NCBI GenBank assembly: GCA_020636255.1
Contig: JACJYE010000011.1
Coordinates: forward strand, 124,001-188,000
Length of the DNA stretch: 64,000 nucleotides
Source: Lewinellaceae bacterium
GTDB lineage: Bacteria; Bacteroidota; Bacteroidia; Chitinophagales; Saprospiraceae
Reading direction: 5' to 3'
The translations under genes and the position numbers were made by a program. The notes beneath the pieces are model-generated. The model searched no databases. It had not been told where the DNA came from and saw only the letters and a list, made by a program, of their open reading frames with translations. Shown in pieces: positions 7,333-15,946 of this stretch; position 1 is the first letter of the stretch; the number at the start of each line of letters is the position of its first letter.

Positions 7333-8757
7333 ATGAAACAGTATGTAACCATTGGCCTTTCCTCTATCCTCAGCGCGCTCCTGGCCGTTATGATCTACCG
7401 GTACTTTGAAAAACCAAGGGAGGTTGTCATCCGGGAGACGGTACCTGCGCAGTATACGAATTTCGACCCTATGGACGTCAGCAAGCAGCGGGCGTTCCTG
7501 TCTTCTTCGCCGACGAACTTCATTGCCGCTTCTGAGTCGGTGAAACCGGCAGTGGTAAATATAAAGACCATTCAGGAAAGTGGCGGCCTGGACCTTTGGG
7601 GAGGCGCTTCGGTAGGTTCTTCGTCCGGTTCGGGGGTCATCATCTCTGCCGACGGTTATATCGTGACCAACAACCACGTTATCGAAGACGGAGGCGAGAT
7701 AGGCGTAACCCTCAATGACAAGCGGGAATTTGAAGCGGAGGTCATTGGTACGGACCCTTCCACCGACCTGGCGCTGATCCGGATCAAAGGAGATGGGTTG
7801 CCGTTCCTGGAGTTCGGCAATTCCGACTCCCTGCGGATAGGGGAGTGGGTGCTGGCCGTTGGCAACCCTTTTAACCTGGAATCTACGGTTACGGCCGGTA
7901 TAGTCAGTGCCAAAGGGCGGAGTATCGATATTCTGGAAGGGCAGGACCGCATCGAGTCCTTTATTCAGACCGATGCCGCAGTGAACCCCGGCAATAGCGG
8001 TGGCGCCCTGGTGAACACCAATGGCGAGCTGATCGGCATCAATACGGCTATCATTACCCGTTCAGGGCGTTATGAAGGTTATTCTTTCGCTGTGCCGGCC
8101 AACCTGGTGCGCAAGGTCATTCGCGACCTGAAGGACTACGGCATTGTCCAGCGTGGCATCCTCGGTGTTTTTATCGATGAAGTGAACAGCGAGCGTGCAC
8201 GCGAGATCGGGCTCAAAACCGTTGAGGGGGTTTACGTGACCCGTGTGACGCCGGGTAGCGGCGCCGCCGATGCCGGCCTGCAGAAAGGGGATGTGATCAT
8301 CGGCATCAACGGGGTTCCTACTAAAACGTTGCCGGAAATGCAGGAACAAGTGGGCCGCTACCGGCCAGGCAACACGATATCCGTGGAATACTACCGGAGC
8401 GGGAAAAAGCAATCGGCGAAGGTCGTGCTCAAGAACAAGGCCAATGGCACTTCCCTGCTCACCCAAAAGAACGAAAACATCATTCTTGACCTGGGTTTTG
8501 AGCTGCGCGACCTCACGCGGGAAGAAAAACGGCGCCTAGACAGCGATGGGGTGAAGGTGGTCAGTATCTACCGGGGCAGCCGCATCGAAAGGACCAATAT
8601 GGACCCTGGGTTTATCATCACCAAGATCGATAACAGGGCCGTGAAATCGGTGGATGAACTGCTGAACCACATTAAGAACGCAACGGGAAAGGTAATGCTG
8701 GAAGGCGTGTACGAAGATTATCCCGGCGAGTACTATTATGCTTTCCCTGTGGATTGA
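7333..8757 (+). CDS. DegP/HtrA-type periplasmic serine protease with two PDZ domains
   Basis: A 474-residue protease. Residues 5-23 form an uncleaved anchor or signal peptide. The trypsin-like domain shows the full catalytic triad: His115 in VTNNHVIEDG, Asp145 in DPSTDLALIRI, Ser222 in VNPGNSGGALV. A canonical PDZ domain follows (about 270-370; LQKGDVIIGINGVP). A more divergent second PDZ (about 385-474) contains FELRDLTREEKRR and ends in the short FPVD tail. It acts in envelope protein quality control. It is transcribed alone between two terminator or repeat regions. The exact Deg paralogue (DegP, DegQ or Do) cannot be assigned from sequence alone. Confidence 0.93.
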   Translation: MKQYVTIGLSSILSALLAVMIYRYFEKPREVVIRETVPAQYTNFDPMDVSKQRAFLSSSPTNFIAASESVKPAVVNIKTIQESGGLDLWGGASVGSSSGSGVIISADGYIVTNNHVIEDGGEIGVTLNDKREFEAEVIGTDPSTDLALIRIKGDGLPFLEFGNSDSLRIGEWVLAVGNPFNLESTVTAGIVSAKGRSIDILEGQDRIESFIQTDAAVNPGNSGGALVNTNGELIGINTAIITRSGRYEGYSFAVPANLVRKVIRDLKDYGIVQRGILGVFIDEVNSERAREIGLKTVEGVYVTRVTPGSGAADAGLQKGDVIIGINGVPTKTLPEMQEQVGRYRPGNTISVEYYRSGKKQSAKVVLKNKANGTSLLTQKNENIILDLGFELRDLTREEKRRLDSDGVKVVSIYRGSRIERTNMDPGFIITKIDNRAVKSVDELLNHIKNATGKVMLEGVYEDYPGEYYYAFPVD

Positions 8758-8763
8758 TGTGCT

Positions 8764-8816
8764 GGTTGTCTCAGAGGTAAGCTTTGAGGTATTCCCGGCA
8801 AATATTGAACCGCGGA
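8764..8816 (+). repeat. 53-bp dispersed repeat, copy 1
   Basis: This stretch matches 28087-28139 at 52 of 53 positions. It begins GGTTGTCTCAGAGG and ends in CGCGGA. It starts 6 bp past the htrA stop codon in the intergenic region between convergent genes. A third, partial inverted copy lies at 50014-50034. Confidence 0.85.
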
Positions 8817-8970
8817 CGCAAAGTAGGTTCCCGCAAAGGGCGCTAAGGGGTATAAGAAAGCCACTGTTTAGCGTACTTCGCGTCACCTTCGCGCCCTTTG
8901 CGGAAGATCCATCGGGTATCCCGCCAAGAGCGCGAAGGGTTCGCCAAGGGCGCGAAGGTATTTATACTTC
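8817..8970. repeat. Cluster of short CGCAAAGGGCGC-type repeats
   Basis: Four imperfect copies of a 17-18 nt unit (core CGCMAAGRGCGCKAAGG) lie between the convergent htrA and blaR1-type genes. Three are direct (near 8832, 8929 and 8950) and one is inverted (near 8908). The inverted pair can fold into a hairpin, which may stand in for a terminator. The related sequence in 28131-28320 uses the variant ACGCAGAGGACGCAGAG. Such units recur in intergenic DNA of many bacteria; no gene is seen here. Confidence 0.7.
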
Positions 8971-9000
8971 CCACATCGCGATATAAAGGCTTGTCAGGGG

Positions 9001-10929
9001 CTATTCCTGCTCATCATCTTCATCGTTTTCGTCATCGCCCATTAGCTTCATCAGTTTGGACTCCAGTTCTCTGTGCCTGGCCTCGATCTCCTGTTCCTTC
9101 ATTTGCCGATCCGCTTCTACCTGCTGGAGTTCGTGGCGCAGCTGCATCATCTTGAATTCCATGTCCTGCTCGAGGGTTTGAACTTCCTGTTCCAGCTGGA
9201 AGCGGCGGGTTTGCAGTTCCTGTATCGATTTCTCCTTTTCGAAGGCCTGTGCCCTCCGTTTCTTCTCGGCTTCGAACTGCTTAACTTCCAGTGCCCTTTC
9301 CTGTTCCAGCACCTGCTTTTGTTTTTCCTGATAAGCCTTGAGCTTCTCCTGAACGTTCTTGCCTTCGGCCTGTTCGATCTGTTCCTGCAGGTTATCGAGT
9401 GCGTACTGTTGCTCTTCCAGCACCATCTGGGCGGCCTCCAGTTCCTGTTGGGCCATTTCGGCCTCATTATCCAGCATCTCCCTTTCGTGTTCTTTGGTGC
9501 GGATCTGCATTTCCAGTTCCATAAGCGCTTTTTGTTTGCCCTGCATCGCCTGCTGGCTTTCCTTTCGGATCTGGAGTTCCTTGGTGCGCATTGCCTGTTC
9601 TTTTTTGCGCAGGCTCAGGTTTTCGGCCTGCATATCCTTTTCCAGTTTGCGCATTTCATCTTCGATCCGGGCGGCCTCAGCCGGGATGGTATCGCCGTGG
9701 AAACGCACGGTAGCGGGGGCATAGGCTGTGGCTTCATCCTCATTTCGGGCCATGCCTTTCTCCGGAATTTGCGCGAGTGCGCTTTCGGCCTTACTGTCTG
9801 AGCCGGGGCCCTGCCATGCTGAGAAGGGGGTTTCTGCGATGCTGCTATCAGCGGTTTTGGCCGATAGGGGTTGTTGGCCTACTTTGGCCTGGAAGGCCAG
9901 CAGAGCCAGGCAGGCGCAGGCGATGGATACCGCCCAGAACCCTTTGGCGGCCACCTGCCGCTTGTCGTCCCGCTGCAGGAGGCGGCGTATTCGGTTCAGC
10001 GCGCTACCGTCGCGGCCCGTAAAGGCCATAGCCATAGGCAAGCCGCGCAGGCGCCATTCTTCCAGCAGTGCAAGGGAGTGGGCGAGGGCTGTGGCGTCGC
10101 CGGTCACTTCCAGGGCGAGGTCGTCGCAGGCATGCTCGCGTTCGGCCCGGGTTTTTTTACTGATCCACCACATCATAGGGTTGAAGAAGAGCAGGACTTC
10201 GGCCAGCGAAAGGATGAGGTTGGCCAGATAGTCTCTCCGGCGTATGTGCGCCAGCTCATGTGCCAGCATCGCTTCTACCTGCCCGGTTGAGAGGCCCGAC
10301 AGTAAGCCTACCGGCAGCAGGATCACCTGTTTGAACACCCCGAAGGCCATGGGGCTGTGTACGCGGTAGGTCTCGAGCAGCTTCACCGGCCGGCGGATGC
10401 CCATCTGCTCCTGCATGCGGGCAAGTTTTTCCAGCCACATATCCTCGGGCTGCCGGCACCGGTAATTGCGCAGGTGCTGAATGTAGGCGATCTCTCCCAG
10501 CATGCGCAGGCTGAGCAGAAGGACTCCCAGCAGCCAGCCTGTGGCCAGCAGGGGCAGGTGCTTTTCAAAATATTGCAAAAAAACAGTCGGGTGGCCTGCC
10601 TCCTCTTCATCGGTAAAAAGGGCCGTGCCAGCCGGGAGCACCTCCTGTAGTTCAGCCGTAATGCCTGTCATTTCCATGGCCGGTTCCAATACGGCCTGTG
10701 CTGAGCCGGGTTCATACTTCCAGGCGAAAGTGCCAATGAAGGCCAGTAGTAATGCCACCATAGCCGAAACGGAGATCCAATACCGGGCGCTGGGCGCCTG
10801 CCGGCGCATCAGGATCAGCAGGAAAGCCAGTGCCAGGGCGATAAGGGCGCCCTGCCATAGCGAATGCAATAAGGCCCATCCCAACGCCTTGGCCAGGCCG
10901 GGGTTAATCCAGTGGGTGATCGTACTCAT
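9001..10929 (-). CDS. BlaR1-type M56 family metallopeptidase with long C-terminal coiled coil
   Basis: A 642-residue inner-membrane protein. Membrane helices are at about residues 17-40, 50-71, 126-149 and 331-348. The zinc protease domain carries HELAH (224-228) and downstream RAEREHACDDLA, typical of peptidase M56. The usual BlaR1 penicillin-sensor domain is absent. After the last helix there is a linker and then about 210 residues (418-632) of charged Gln/Glu/Lys-rich coiled coil, ending in an acidic tail DDENDEDDEQE. It overlaps the upstream blaI-type gene by 4 bp, the classic sensor-repressor pairing in which the protease leads to loss of the repressor. The signal sensed is unknown; the coiled coil is probably extracytoplasmic. 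Confidence 0.88.
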   Translation of the reverse strand: MSTITHWINPGLAKALGWALLHSLWQGALIALALAFLLILMRRQAPSARYWISVSAMVALLLAFIGTFAWKYEPGSAQAVLEPAMEMTGITAELQEVLPAGTALFTDEEEAGHPTVFLQYFEKHLPLLATGWLLGVLLLSLRMLGEIAYIQHLRNYRCRQPEDMWLEKLARMQEQMGIRRPVKLLETYRVHSPMAFGVFKQVILLPVGLLSGLSTGQVEAMLAHELAHIRRRDYLANLILSLAEVLLFFNPMMWWISKKTRAEREHACDDLALEVTGDATALAHSLALLEEWRLRGLPMAMAFTGRDGSALNRIRRLLQRDDKRQVAAKGFWAVSIACACLALLAFQAKVGQQPLSAKTADSSIAETPFSAWQGPGSDSKAESALAQIPEKGMARNEDEATAYAPATVRFHGDTIPAEAARIEDEMRKLEKDMQAENLSLRKKEQAMRTKELQIRKESQQAMQGKQKALMELEMQIRTKEHEREMLDNEAEMAQQELEAAQMVLEEQQYALDNLQEQIEQAEGKNVQEKLKAYQEKQKQVLEQERALEVKQFEAEKKRRAQAFEKEKSIQELQTRRFQLEQEVQTLEQDMEFKMMQLRHELQQVEADRQMKEQEIEARHRELESKLMKLMGDDENDEDDEQE

Positions 10930-11318
10930 CGTTTGTTTTTTTCAAGTTCTTCAATGATCTTTTTTATGGCTTCCAGGTCTTTAAAACTGGCTTTCTCATG
11001 GCCCAGCGCCTGCATGGCCAGCTTCAGCGGCGACCCTCTGAATACCGTGTCCACCAACTTGTCGACGATGTCCTCCTGGACCATGCGCTCGTCAAGGGTG
11101 GCTTCGTACAGATGGGTCCGCTGCGAAGTATCCCGTTTCAGGAACCCCTTCTCCGTCATGACCTGCATCATCTTGAGCGTGGTGGTGTACACGACCTCCC
11201 TGTTCTTGCTCAGCTCAGTGTTGACAAACCGGACGCTGGAAGGGCCGTGCTCCCATAAGATCTGCAGTACTTCCAGTTCTGCATCGGTGGGCTTTTTGTT
11301 GATACTCATTGCTTCCAT
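10926..11318 (-). CDS. BlaI/MecI/CopY-family transcriptional repressor
   Basis: A winged-helix repressor of 130 residues, counted from the ATG at 11318 (MEAMSINKKPTDAELEV). The ATG at 11309 is an alternative, and the frame extends slightly upstream into the operator. Typical features are LTDAELEVLQ-like helix 1 (PTDAELEVLQILWEHGPSS), the recognition region REVVYTTTLKMMQVMTEKGF, and the C-terminal dimer helices. It is the first gene of a two-gene operon with the M56 protease (4-bp overlap). Three TACGATAnn(n)ATCGTA palindromes cover its promoter, so autorepression is very likely. Confidence 0.92.
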   Translation of the reverse strand: MEAMSINKKPTDAELEVLQILWEHGPSSVRFVNTELSKNREVVYTTTLKMMQVMTEKGFLKRDTSQRTHLYEATLDERMVQEDIVDKLVDTVFRGSPLKLAMQALGHEKASFKDLEAIKKIIEELEKNKR

Positions 11319-11326
11319 ATCTAAAC

Positions 11327-11400
11327 TACGATAATTGTCGTACGGCAAATATATACGATAGGCATCGTAGTTTGCAAATTTTTCTACGATAATTATCGTA
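11327..11400 (-). promoter_or_regulatory. blaI-type promoter with three palindromic operators
   Basis: Three 16-bp near-identical palindromes of the form TACGATAATTATCGTA lie at 11327-11342 (one mismatch), 11354-11369 (centre GGC) and 11385-11400 (perfect). On the minus strand a TTTG (11378-11375) and TATATTTG (11353-11346) are 21 bp apart, matching Bacteroidota -33/-7 elements. The middle operator sits exactly between the two promoter boxes, another covers the start region, and the third is upstream. This layout predicts tight repression by the adjacent BlaI-type protein. The upstream operator is also 88 bp from the divergent carboxylase start. Confidence 0.8.
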
Positions 11401-11487
11401 TTTTAACATTTGGCGGGCAGCCCACAGGATTGCGGTAGGTTTCGTATCTTGGAGCCCGCTTCCTAACAATTGGAAAACCTAACGTAT

Positions 11488-13122
11488 ATGCCTGCGATCG
11501 ACCTTGAAAAGAGCAAAAATGAAGACCACATGAAGTTGCTTCTTGCCCGTATGCAGCACCGGCTCGACAAGATCGTGCTGGGTGGCGGAGCGGGCAAGAT
11601 CGAAAAGGAGCACAAGCAGGGCAAGATGACGGCACGGGAGCGGATAGATTACCTCATCGACAAAGACAGCTATTTTTTTGAAGTGGGGGCCTTTGCCGGA
11701 TATGAGATGTACGAGGAATACGGAGGGTGCCCTGCTGCGGGCGTCATCGTCGGCATCGGGCGTGTAAGTGGCCGGCAGTGTGTTATTGTGGCCAATGATG
11801 CCACTGTAAAAGCCGGCGCCTGGTTTCCCATTACCGGCAAAAAGAACCTGCGCGCCCAGGAGATCGCCATGGAGAACCGCCTGCCCATTATATATCTGGT
11901 GGACAGTGCCGGTGTTTTTCTACCCATGCAGGATGAGATATTCCCCGACAAGGAGCATTTCGGCCGCATATTCCGCAATAATGCACGTATGTCGAGTATG
12001 GGCATTCCCCAGGTCGCTGCTATCATGGGGAGCTGTGTGGCAGGCGGCGCCTACCTGCCCATTATGTCGGACGAGGCGCTCATCGTCGAAGGCACCGGTT
12101 CCATTTTTCTGGCGGGGCCCTATCTGGTAAAAGCTGCGATAGGAGAGGATGCGGACAAGGAGGCCCTGGGCGGCGCCCGAACCCAAAGCGAGATATCCGG
12201 TGTAACCGACTACCGCATGCCCGATGACAAAACCTGCCTGGACACGATCAGGGAGCTCGTCGATAAGTTCGGCCATTTTCCCAAGGCCGGGTTCGACAGA
12301 GTAGAGCCCCAGCTTCCGAATACGGAGGAGGACGAGCTGTTCGGTTTTATCCCGCATGAAGGGAACAAGCCCTACCGAACGGAGGAGATCCTGCAGCGCC
12401 TGGTTGACGGCTCCAGGCTGACCTATTACAAAAAGGGATATGGCAAGACGATCATTTGCGCATACGCCCGTATAGACGGCTGGGCAGTGGGCATAGTGGC
12501 CAATAACAGGGAGGTGGTCAAAACCGCTAAGGGCGAAATGCAGTTTGGCGGCGTTATCTATTCCGACTCGGCCGATAAGGCGGCCCGTTTTATTATGAAC
12601 TGCAACCAGAAAAAGATACCCCTGGTCTTTCTGCACGATGTTACGGGTTTTATGGTAGGGACGCGCTCTGAGCAGGGGGGCATCATCAAAGACGGCGCCA
12701 AAATGGTAAACGCCGTGGCCAATTCGACGGTGCCGAAGTTCAGTATCATCATGGGCAATTCTTATGGTGCGGGCAACTACGCCATGTGCGGAAAAGCTTA
12801 CGACCCCCGCCTTATCGTAGCCTGGCCCACGGCCAAGATCGCCGTTATGGGCGGCGAACAGGCAGCCAAAGTACTTTTACAGATACAGGTTTCGGCCATG
12901 AAGGCCAAAGGGCAAAAGCTGGGGGAAAGTGAACGGGAAAAACTGTTACAGGAGATCACTGAACGCTATGACAACCAGACGACACCCTATTACGCAGCTG
13001 CGCGCCTGTGGGTCGACGCCATCATCAACCCCCTGGACACCCGCCGGTTGATCTCCCTGGGCATCGAAGCCGCCAACAACGGGGTGGTGGAGCCGTTCAA
13101 TCCCGGGGTGTTACAGACTTAG
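11488..13122 (+). CDS. Acyl-CoA carboxylase carboxyltransferase (beta) subunit
   Basis: A 544-residue protein of the biotin-dependent carboxyltransferase family that moves CO2 from carboxybiotin to an acyl-CoA, such as methylcrotonyl- or propionyl-CoA. Seen features are the family start region HKQGKMTARERIDYLIDK, the first oxyanion region MGSCVAGGAYLPIMSDE, GTGSIFLAGPYLVKAAIGE and GARTQSEISGVTDY. The second half has FLHDVTGFMVGTRSEQGG, IMGNSYGAGNYAMCGKAYDP and WPTAKIAVMGGEQAAKVL. The ATG at 11488 is preferred over an upstream TTG at 11470. Length and motifs fit the methylcrotonyl-CoA carboxylase beta chain best, but substrate is not certain. No biotin carboxylase subunit is adjacent. Confidence 0.9.
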   Translation: MPAIDLEKSKNEDHMKLLLARMQHRLDKIVLGGGAGKIEKEHKQGKMTARERIDYLIDKDSYFFEVGAFAGYEMYEEYGGCPAAGVIVGIGRVSGRQCVIVANDATVKAGAWFPITGKKNLRAQEIAMENRLPIIYLVDSAGVFLPMQDEIFPDKEHFGRIFRNNARMSSMGIPQVAAIMGSCVAGGAYLPIMSDEALIVEGTGSIFLAGPYLVKAAIGEDADKEALGGARTQSEISGVTDYRMPDDKTCLDTIRELVDKFGHFPKAGFDRVEPQLPNTEEDELFGFIPHEGNKPYRTEEILQRLVDGSRLTYYKKGYGKTIICAYARIDGWAVGIVANNREVVKTAKGEMQFGGVIYSDSADKAARFIMNCNQKKIPLVFLHDVTGFMVGTRSEQGGIIKDGAKMVNAVANSTVPKFSIIMGNSYGAGNYAMCGKAYDPRLIVAWPTAKIAVMGGEQAAKVLLQIQVSAMKAKGQKLGESEREKLLQEITERYDNQTTPYYAAARLWVDAIINPLDTRRLISLGIEAANNGVVEPFNPGVLQT

Positions 13123-13343
13123 AGCTTCTTTGGAGGCCACCCTGTGAGATGGGATGACGCGAGACAGGGTGATGGGGGGGCTAATAAACGTGGGCATGCC
13201 CAACATCTCACGTCCAATGTCAGGGCTTCCCTGAGCGGCGTGGAAAAGATATTCGATCCCGGCCTCCTTCCGTCTGTCCGGGATATCTGCTACGCGCAAC
13301 ATGCGACGTGCGACATAATTATTGGTTGCTGAATAATATAAGT
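13123..13343. other. Intergenic region with one possible hairpin
   Basis: No coding signal is seen. CACCCTGT (13138-13145) pairs with ACAGGGTG (13164-13171) over an 18-nt loop, 16 bp past the carboxylase stop. The hairpin could weakly end transcription, but no T-run follows. The rest shows no recognisable element. Confidence 0.4.
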
Positions 13344-15893
13344 ATGAAAAACACGGTAGGAAAAACGCTGCTTTTGCTGGCGCTGCTGGCGCTGGGGTGC
13401 AGAGAACAGAACGAGCTTTACGAAGAAAAAGAGAACGGAGCTGCAGAGGCCATGGAACAGTGGGCGCTGGTGCGGGCTTACCCCGGCGGAAGGATATGGC
13501 AGCGCAGCCTCACGCAGGCCTTTGAACAAAGGCAGCTCGAGCTGGCCTTTCGCGATGAGAACCCGGTTTGGGAAGCATTAGGGCCCAGGAATTTCGGCGG
13601 GCGCACTATCAGCCTGGCCTTTCACCCCGATAACCCCGACATCATTTTCGTCGGCTCGGCAGCAGGAGGGTTATGGAAAACGGTTACTGCGGGCGTGGGC
13701 GCTCAGGCATGGCAGCGCGTTCCCCTGGGCTTTCCGGTGCTGGGTGTCGGCGCGATCGCCATCAACCCGGAAAACCCCGATGAAATGTATATCGGCACCG
13801 GGGAAGTATACAACTACACGGTGGCTTCGCCCAGCGTGTCCGACCGCCTGACGCGTGGTTCCTACGGCTTCGGCATCCTGAAGAGCACCGACGGCGGCCT
13901 GAGCTGGCAGAAGTCGCTGGACTGGAGTTACGGGGAAATGACGGGGGTGTGGGATCTCGTGATCAACCCGGAAAACCCGGCCACCGTTTTCGCTGCAACG
14001 ACAGAGGGCCTTTACCGCACCCACGATGCCGGCGCCAGTTGGGAGCTGGCCCATGACTACCCGATGGGTGTAGATATCGAATTGCACCCGTTGGATACCA
14101 ACATCGTTTTCGTCACCCACGGTGGCTACCAGAGCCCGGCCTCCGGCATATTCCGGTCGGAAGACGGCGGCGACAGCTTTAACCTGGTGCCGGGCCTGCC
14201 CGCTGATTTCGACGGGCGCGCGCTGATGAGCATTAGCCCTTCCAACCCGGACGTGATGTACATTTCTCTTGCCAATGCACTGGGGAGCATAGGCCTGTTC
14301 AAGACGGTAAACGGGGGCGCCAGCTGGGCCAATGTCAATACTTCGAATGTTGCCAGTTACCAGGGGTGGTATTCCCATGATGTAGCGGTCAAGCCCGACG
14401 ACCCTTCCACTATCATTTATACCGGCATTGACGTGTTTAAATCTGACAATGGCGGCGCCAGCCTCAACCAGAAGACCAACTGGTATGCCTGGATACTGGG
14501 CCAGACCCCGGTGGGGGGGCCGGAAGGGCCGCCCAATTACGTACATGCCGATATCCACGGCGCCTATTATTCTCCTTTTGATGCCAACACCATTTTCCTG
14601 GTGACCGACGGCGGCATTTTTGCATCCGAGGACAATGGCGAGAGCTGGGAAGGCCGCAACGGAAGTTATCAAACCCAGCAGTTCTATGCCAACTTTTCCA
14701 ATTCGGCCACCAACCCCAACCTGGCTATGGGAGGGCTTCAGGACAATGCAACGGCCATCTACCTCGGCGAGGGCGCCTGGGACAGGGCCATCGGCGGCGA
14801 CGGCGCGTGTACGGCCATCCATCCCTTCGATGACGATATCCTTTACGGCTCCTCCCAATACCTTAACATCCGGCGGTCGCCCAATGGCGGCGACAACTTT
14901 TTCGGTATTTCCATCTCTTCTGCCGATACCGAGCAAAAGAACTTCAACGGGCCTTTCGAGCTCGATCCCACCAACCCCGAGATCGTGTATGCCGGTGCGC
15001 AGCGCCTGCACAGGTCGAATGACGGCGGTTCCAACTGGGTTGCTACCTCTAGCGGTTTTGTCGATCAGGCCAATGGCAACCCCATCCTCACGATAGCGAT
15101 CTCACCTGCCAGCAGCAATAAGATCTTCGTCGGTACCGCTCCGTTGCTGGCCCCCAATCCCAGGGTTTTCCGTTCGCTCAATGGCGGCGTTTCCTGGCAA
15201 CCAATGGCCGGGCTACCCGACAGGGTGCCTATGGACATCGCCTTTCACCCGCTGGATGACGATATCGTGTACGTGGCCTTTTCAGGTTTTGGCGCCGGGC
15301 ACATTTTCCGGACGGAAGATGGCGGCGCCAGCTGGGAAGCCATCGACAACGGCCTGCCGGACGTACCGGCCAACACCATCCTCATCGACCCCAGCCAGCC
15401 ATCCGATATCTATCTGGGCAATGACCTTGGCGTCTATGCTTCTTTCGATGGCGGCCAGAGCTGGGAGGCCTACTCCGCAGATATTGCCGAAGCAGTTATG
15501 GTATACCACCTGAGCATTTCTCCTTCTAACCGCAAGTTGCGGGCCGCCACCCATGGGCTGGGTGCGTACCAGACGGATCTTCGGGAGATCGTGTCTGACA
15601 GGCAGGCAGTAGCAGGGCGGATAATGTTGAAACAAAACCATCCGAACCCTGTACTGGAATCGACGACGTTCGAGTTCGAACTTCCGGAAGCGGCGCAGTT
15701 ACAGCTACGCCTGTATGACGGCCAGGGGCGGGAGGCCTTAGAACTGCGGCAGGGGGCATTTGAGCCCGGCCGCCATTCTTTCAGTTATGCGCTGGGCCGG
15801 TTGCCGTCAGGCCTGTACGCCTATGTTCTGGAAGGCCGGCTGCGCGGTAGCGGGCAGCGTTTCCGGGAGGTTCGCACGCTGGTGAAGTTATGA
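13344..15893 (+). CDS. Large secreted BNR/sortilin-type beta-propeller protein with T9SS sorting domain
   Basis: 849 residues from the ATG at 13344, chosen because it gives a clean signal (MKNTVGKTLLLLALLALGC). The body has many Asp-box/BNR-type turns (DGGLSWQKS, DAGASWELA, DGGDSFNL, NGGASWANV, DNGESWEGR, DGGQSWEAY), each preceded by a NPENPD-type strand, as in sortilin/VPS10-like or photosystem-II-assembly-like propellers. The last 80 residues (NHPNPVLESTTFEFELPEA ... SGLYAYVL) are a type A T9SS C-terminal sorting domain. The signal peptide ends in a lipobox-like ALGC, odd for a T9SS cargo. It is probably exposed at the cell surface; substrate unknown. Confidence 0.85.
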   Translation: MKNTVGKTLLLLALLALGCREQNELYEEKENGAAEAMEQWALVRAYPGGRIWQRSLTQAFEQRQLELAFRDENPVWEALGPRNFGGRTISLAFHPDNPDIIFVGSAAGGLWKTVTAGVGAQAWQRVPLGFPVLGVGAIAINPENPDEMYIGTGEVYNYTVASPSVSDRLTRGSYGFGILKSTDGGLSWQKSLDWSYGEMTGVWDLVINPENPATVFAATTEGLYRTHDAGASWELAHDYPMGVDIELHPLDTNIVFVTHGGYQSPASGIFRSEDGGDSFNLVPGLPADFDGRALMSISPSNPDVMYISLANALGSIGLFKTVNGGASWANVNTSNVASYQGWYSHDVAVKPDDPSTIIYTGIDVFKSDNGGASLNQKTNWYAWILGQTPVGGPEGPPNYVHADIHGAYYSPFDANTIFLVTDGGIFASEDNGESWEGRNGSYQTQQFYANFSNSATNPNLAMGGLQDNATAIYLGEGAWDRAIGGDGACTAIHPFDDDILYGSSQYLNIRRSPNGGDNFFGISISSADTEQKNFNGPFELDPTNPEIVYAGAQRLHRSNDGGSNWVATSSGFVDQANGNPILTIAISPASSNKIFVGTAPLLAPNPRVFRSLNGGVSWQPMAGLPDRVPMDIAFHPLDDDIVYVAFSGFGAGHIFRTEDGGASWEAIDNGLPDVPANTILIDPSQPSDIYLGNDLGVYASFDGGQSWEAYSADIAEAVMVYHLSISPSNRKLRAATHGLGAYQTDLREIVSDRQAVAGRIMLKQNHPNPVLESTTFEFELPEAAQLQLRLYDGQGREALELRQGAFEPGRHSFSYALGRLPSGLYAYVLEGRLRGSGQRFREVRTLVKL

Positions 15894-15946
15894 AACCCTC
15901 CCCTTCAGTCCACCCAAATGTTTACCTTTCGCCATAAACTGACGCC

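Noticed and set aside
8817..8970. CRISPR array from short direct repeats
   Set aside because: Only four imperfect units in mixed orientation with irregular spacing and no cas genes.
13671..15011. A 446-codon open frame opposite the BNR-repeat protein
   Set aside because: Antisense to a repeat protein whose plus-strand Asp-box pattern is clear; the mirror frame is a by-product.
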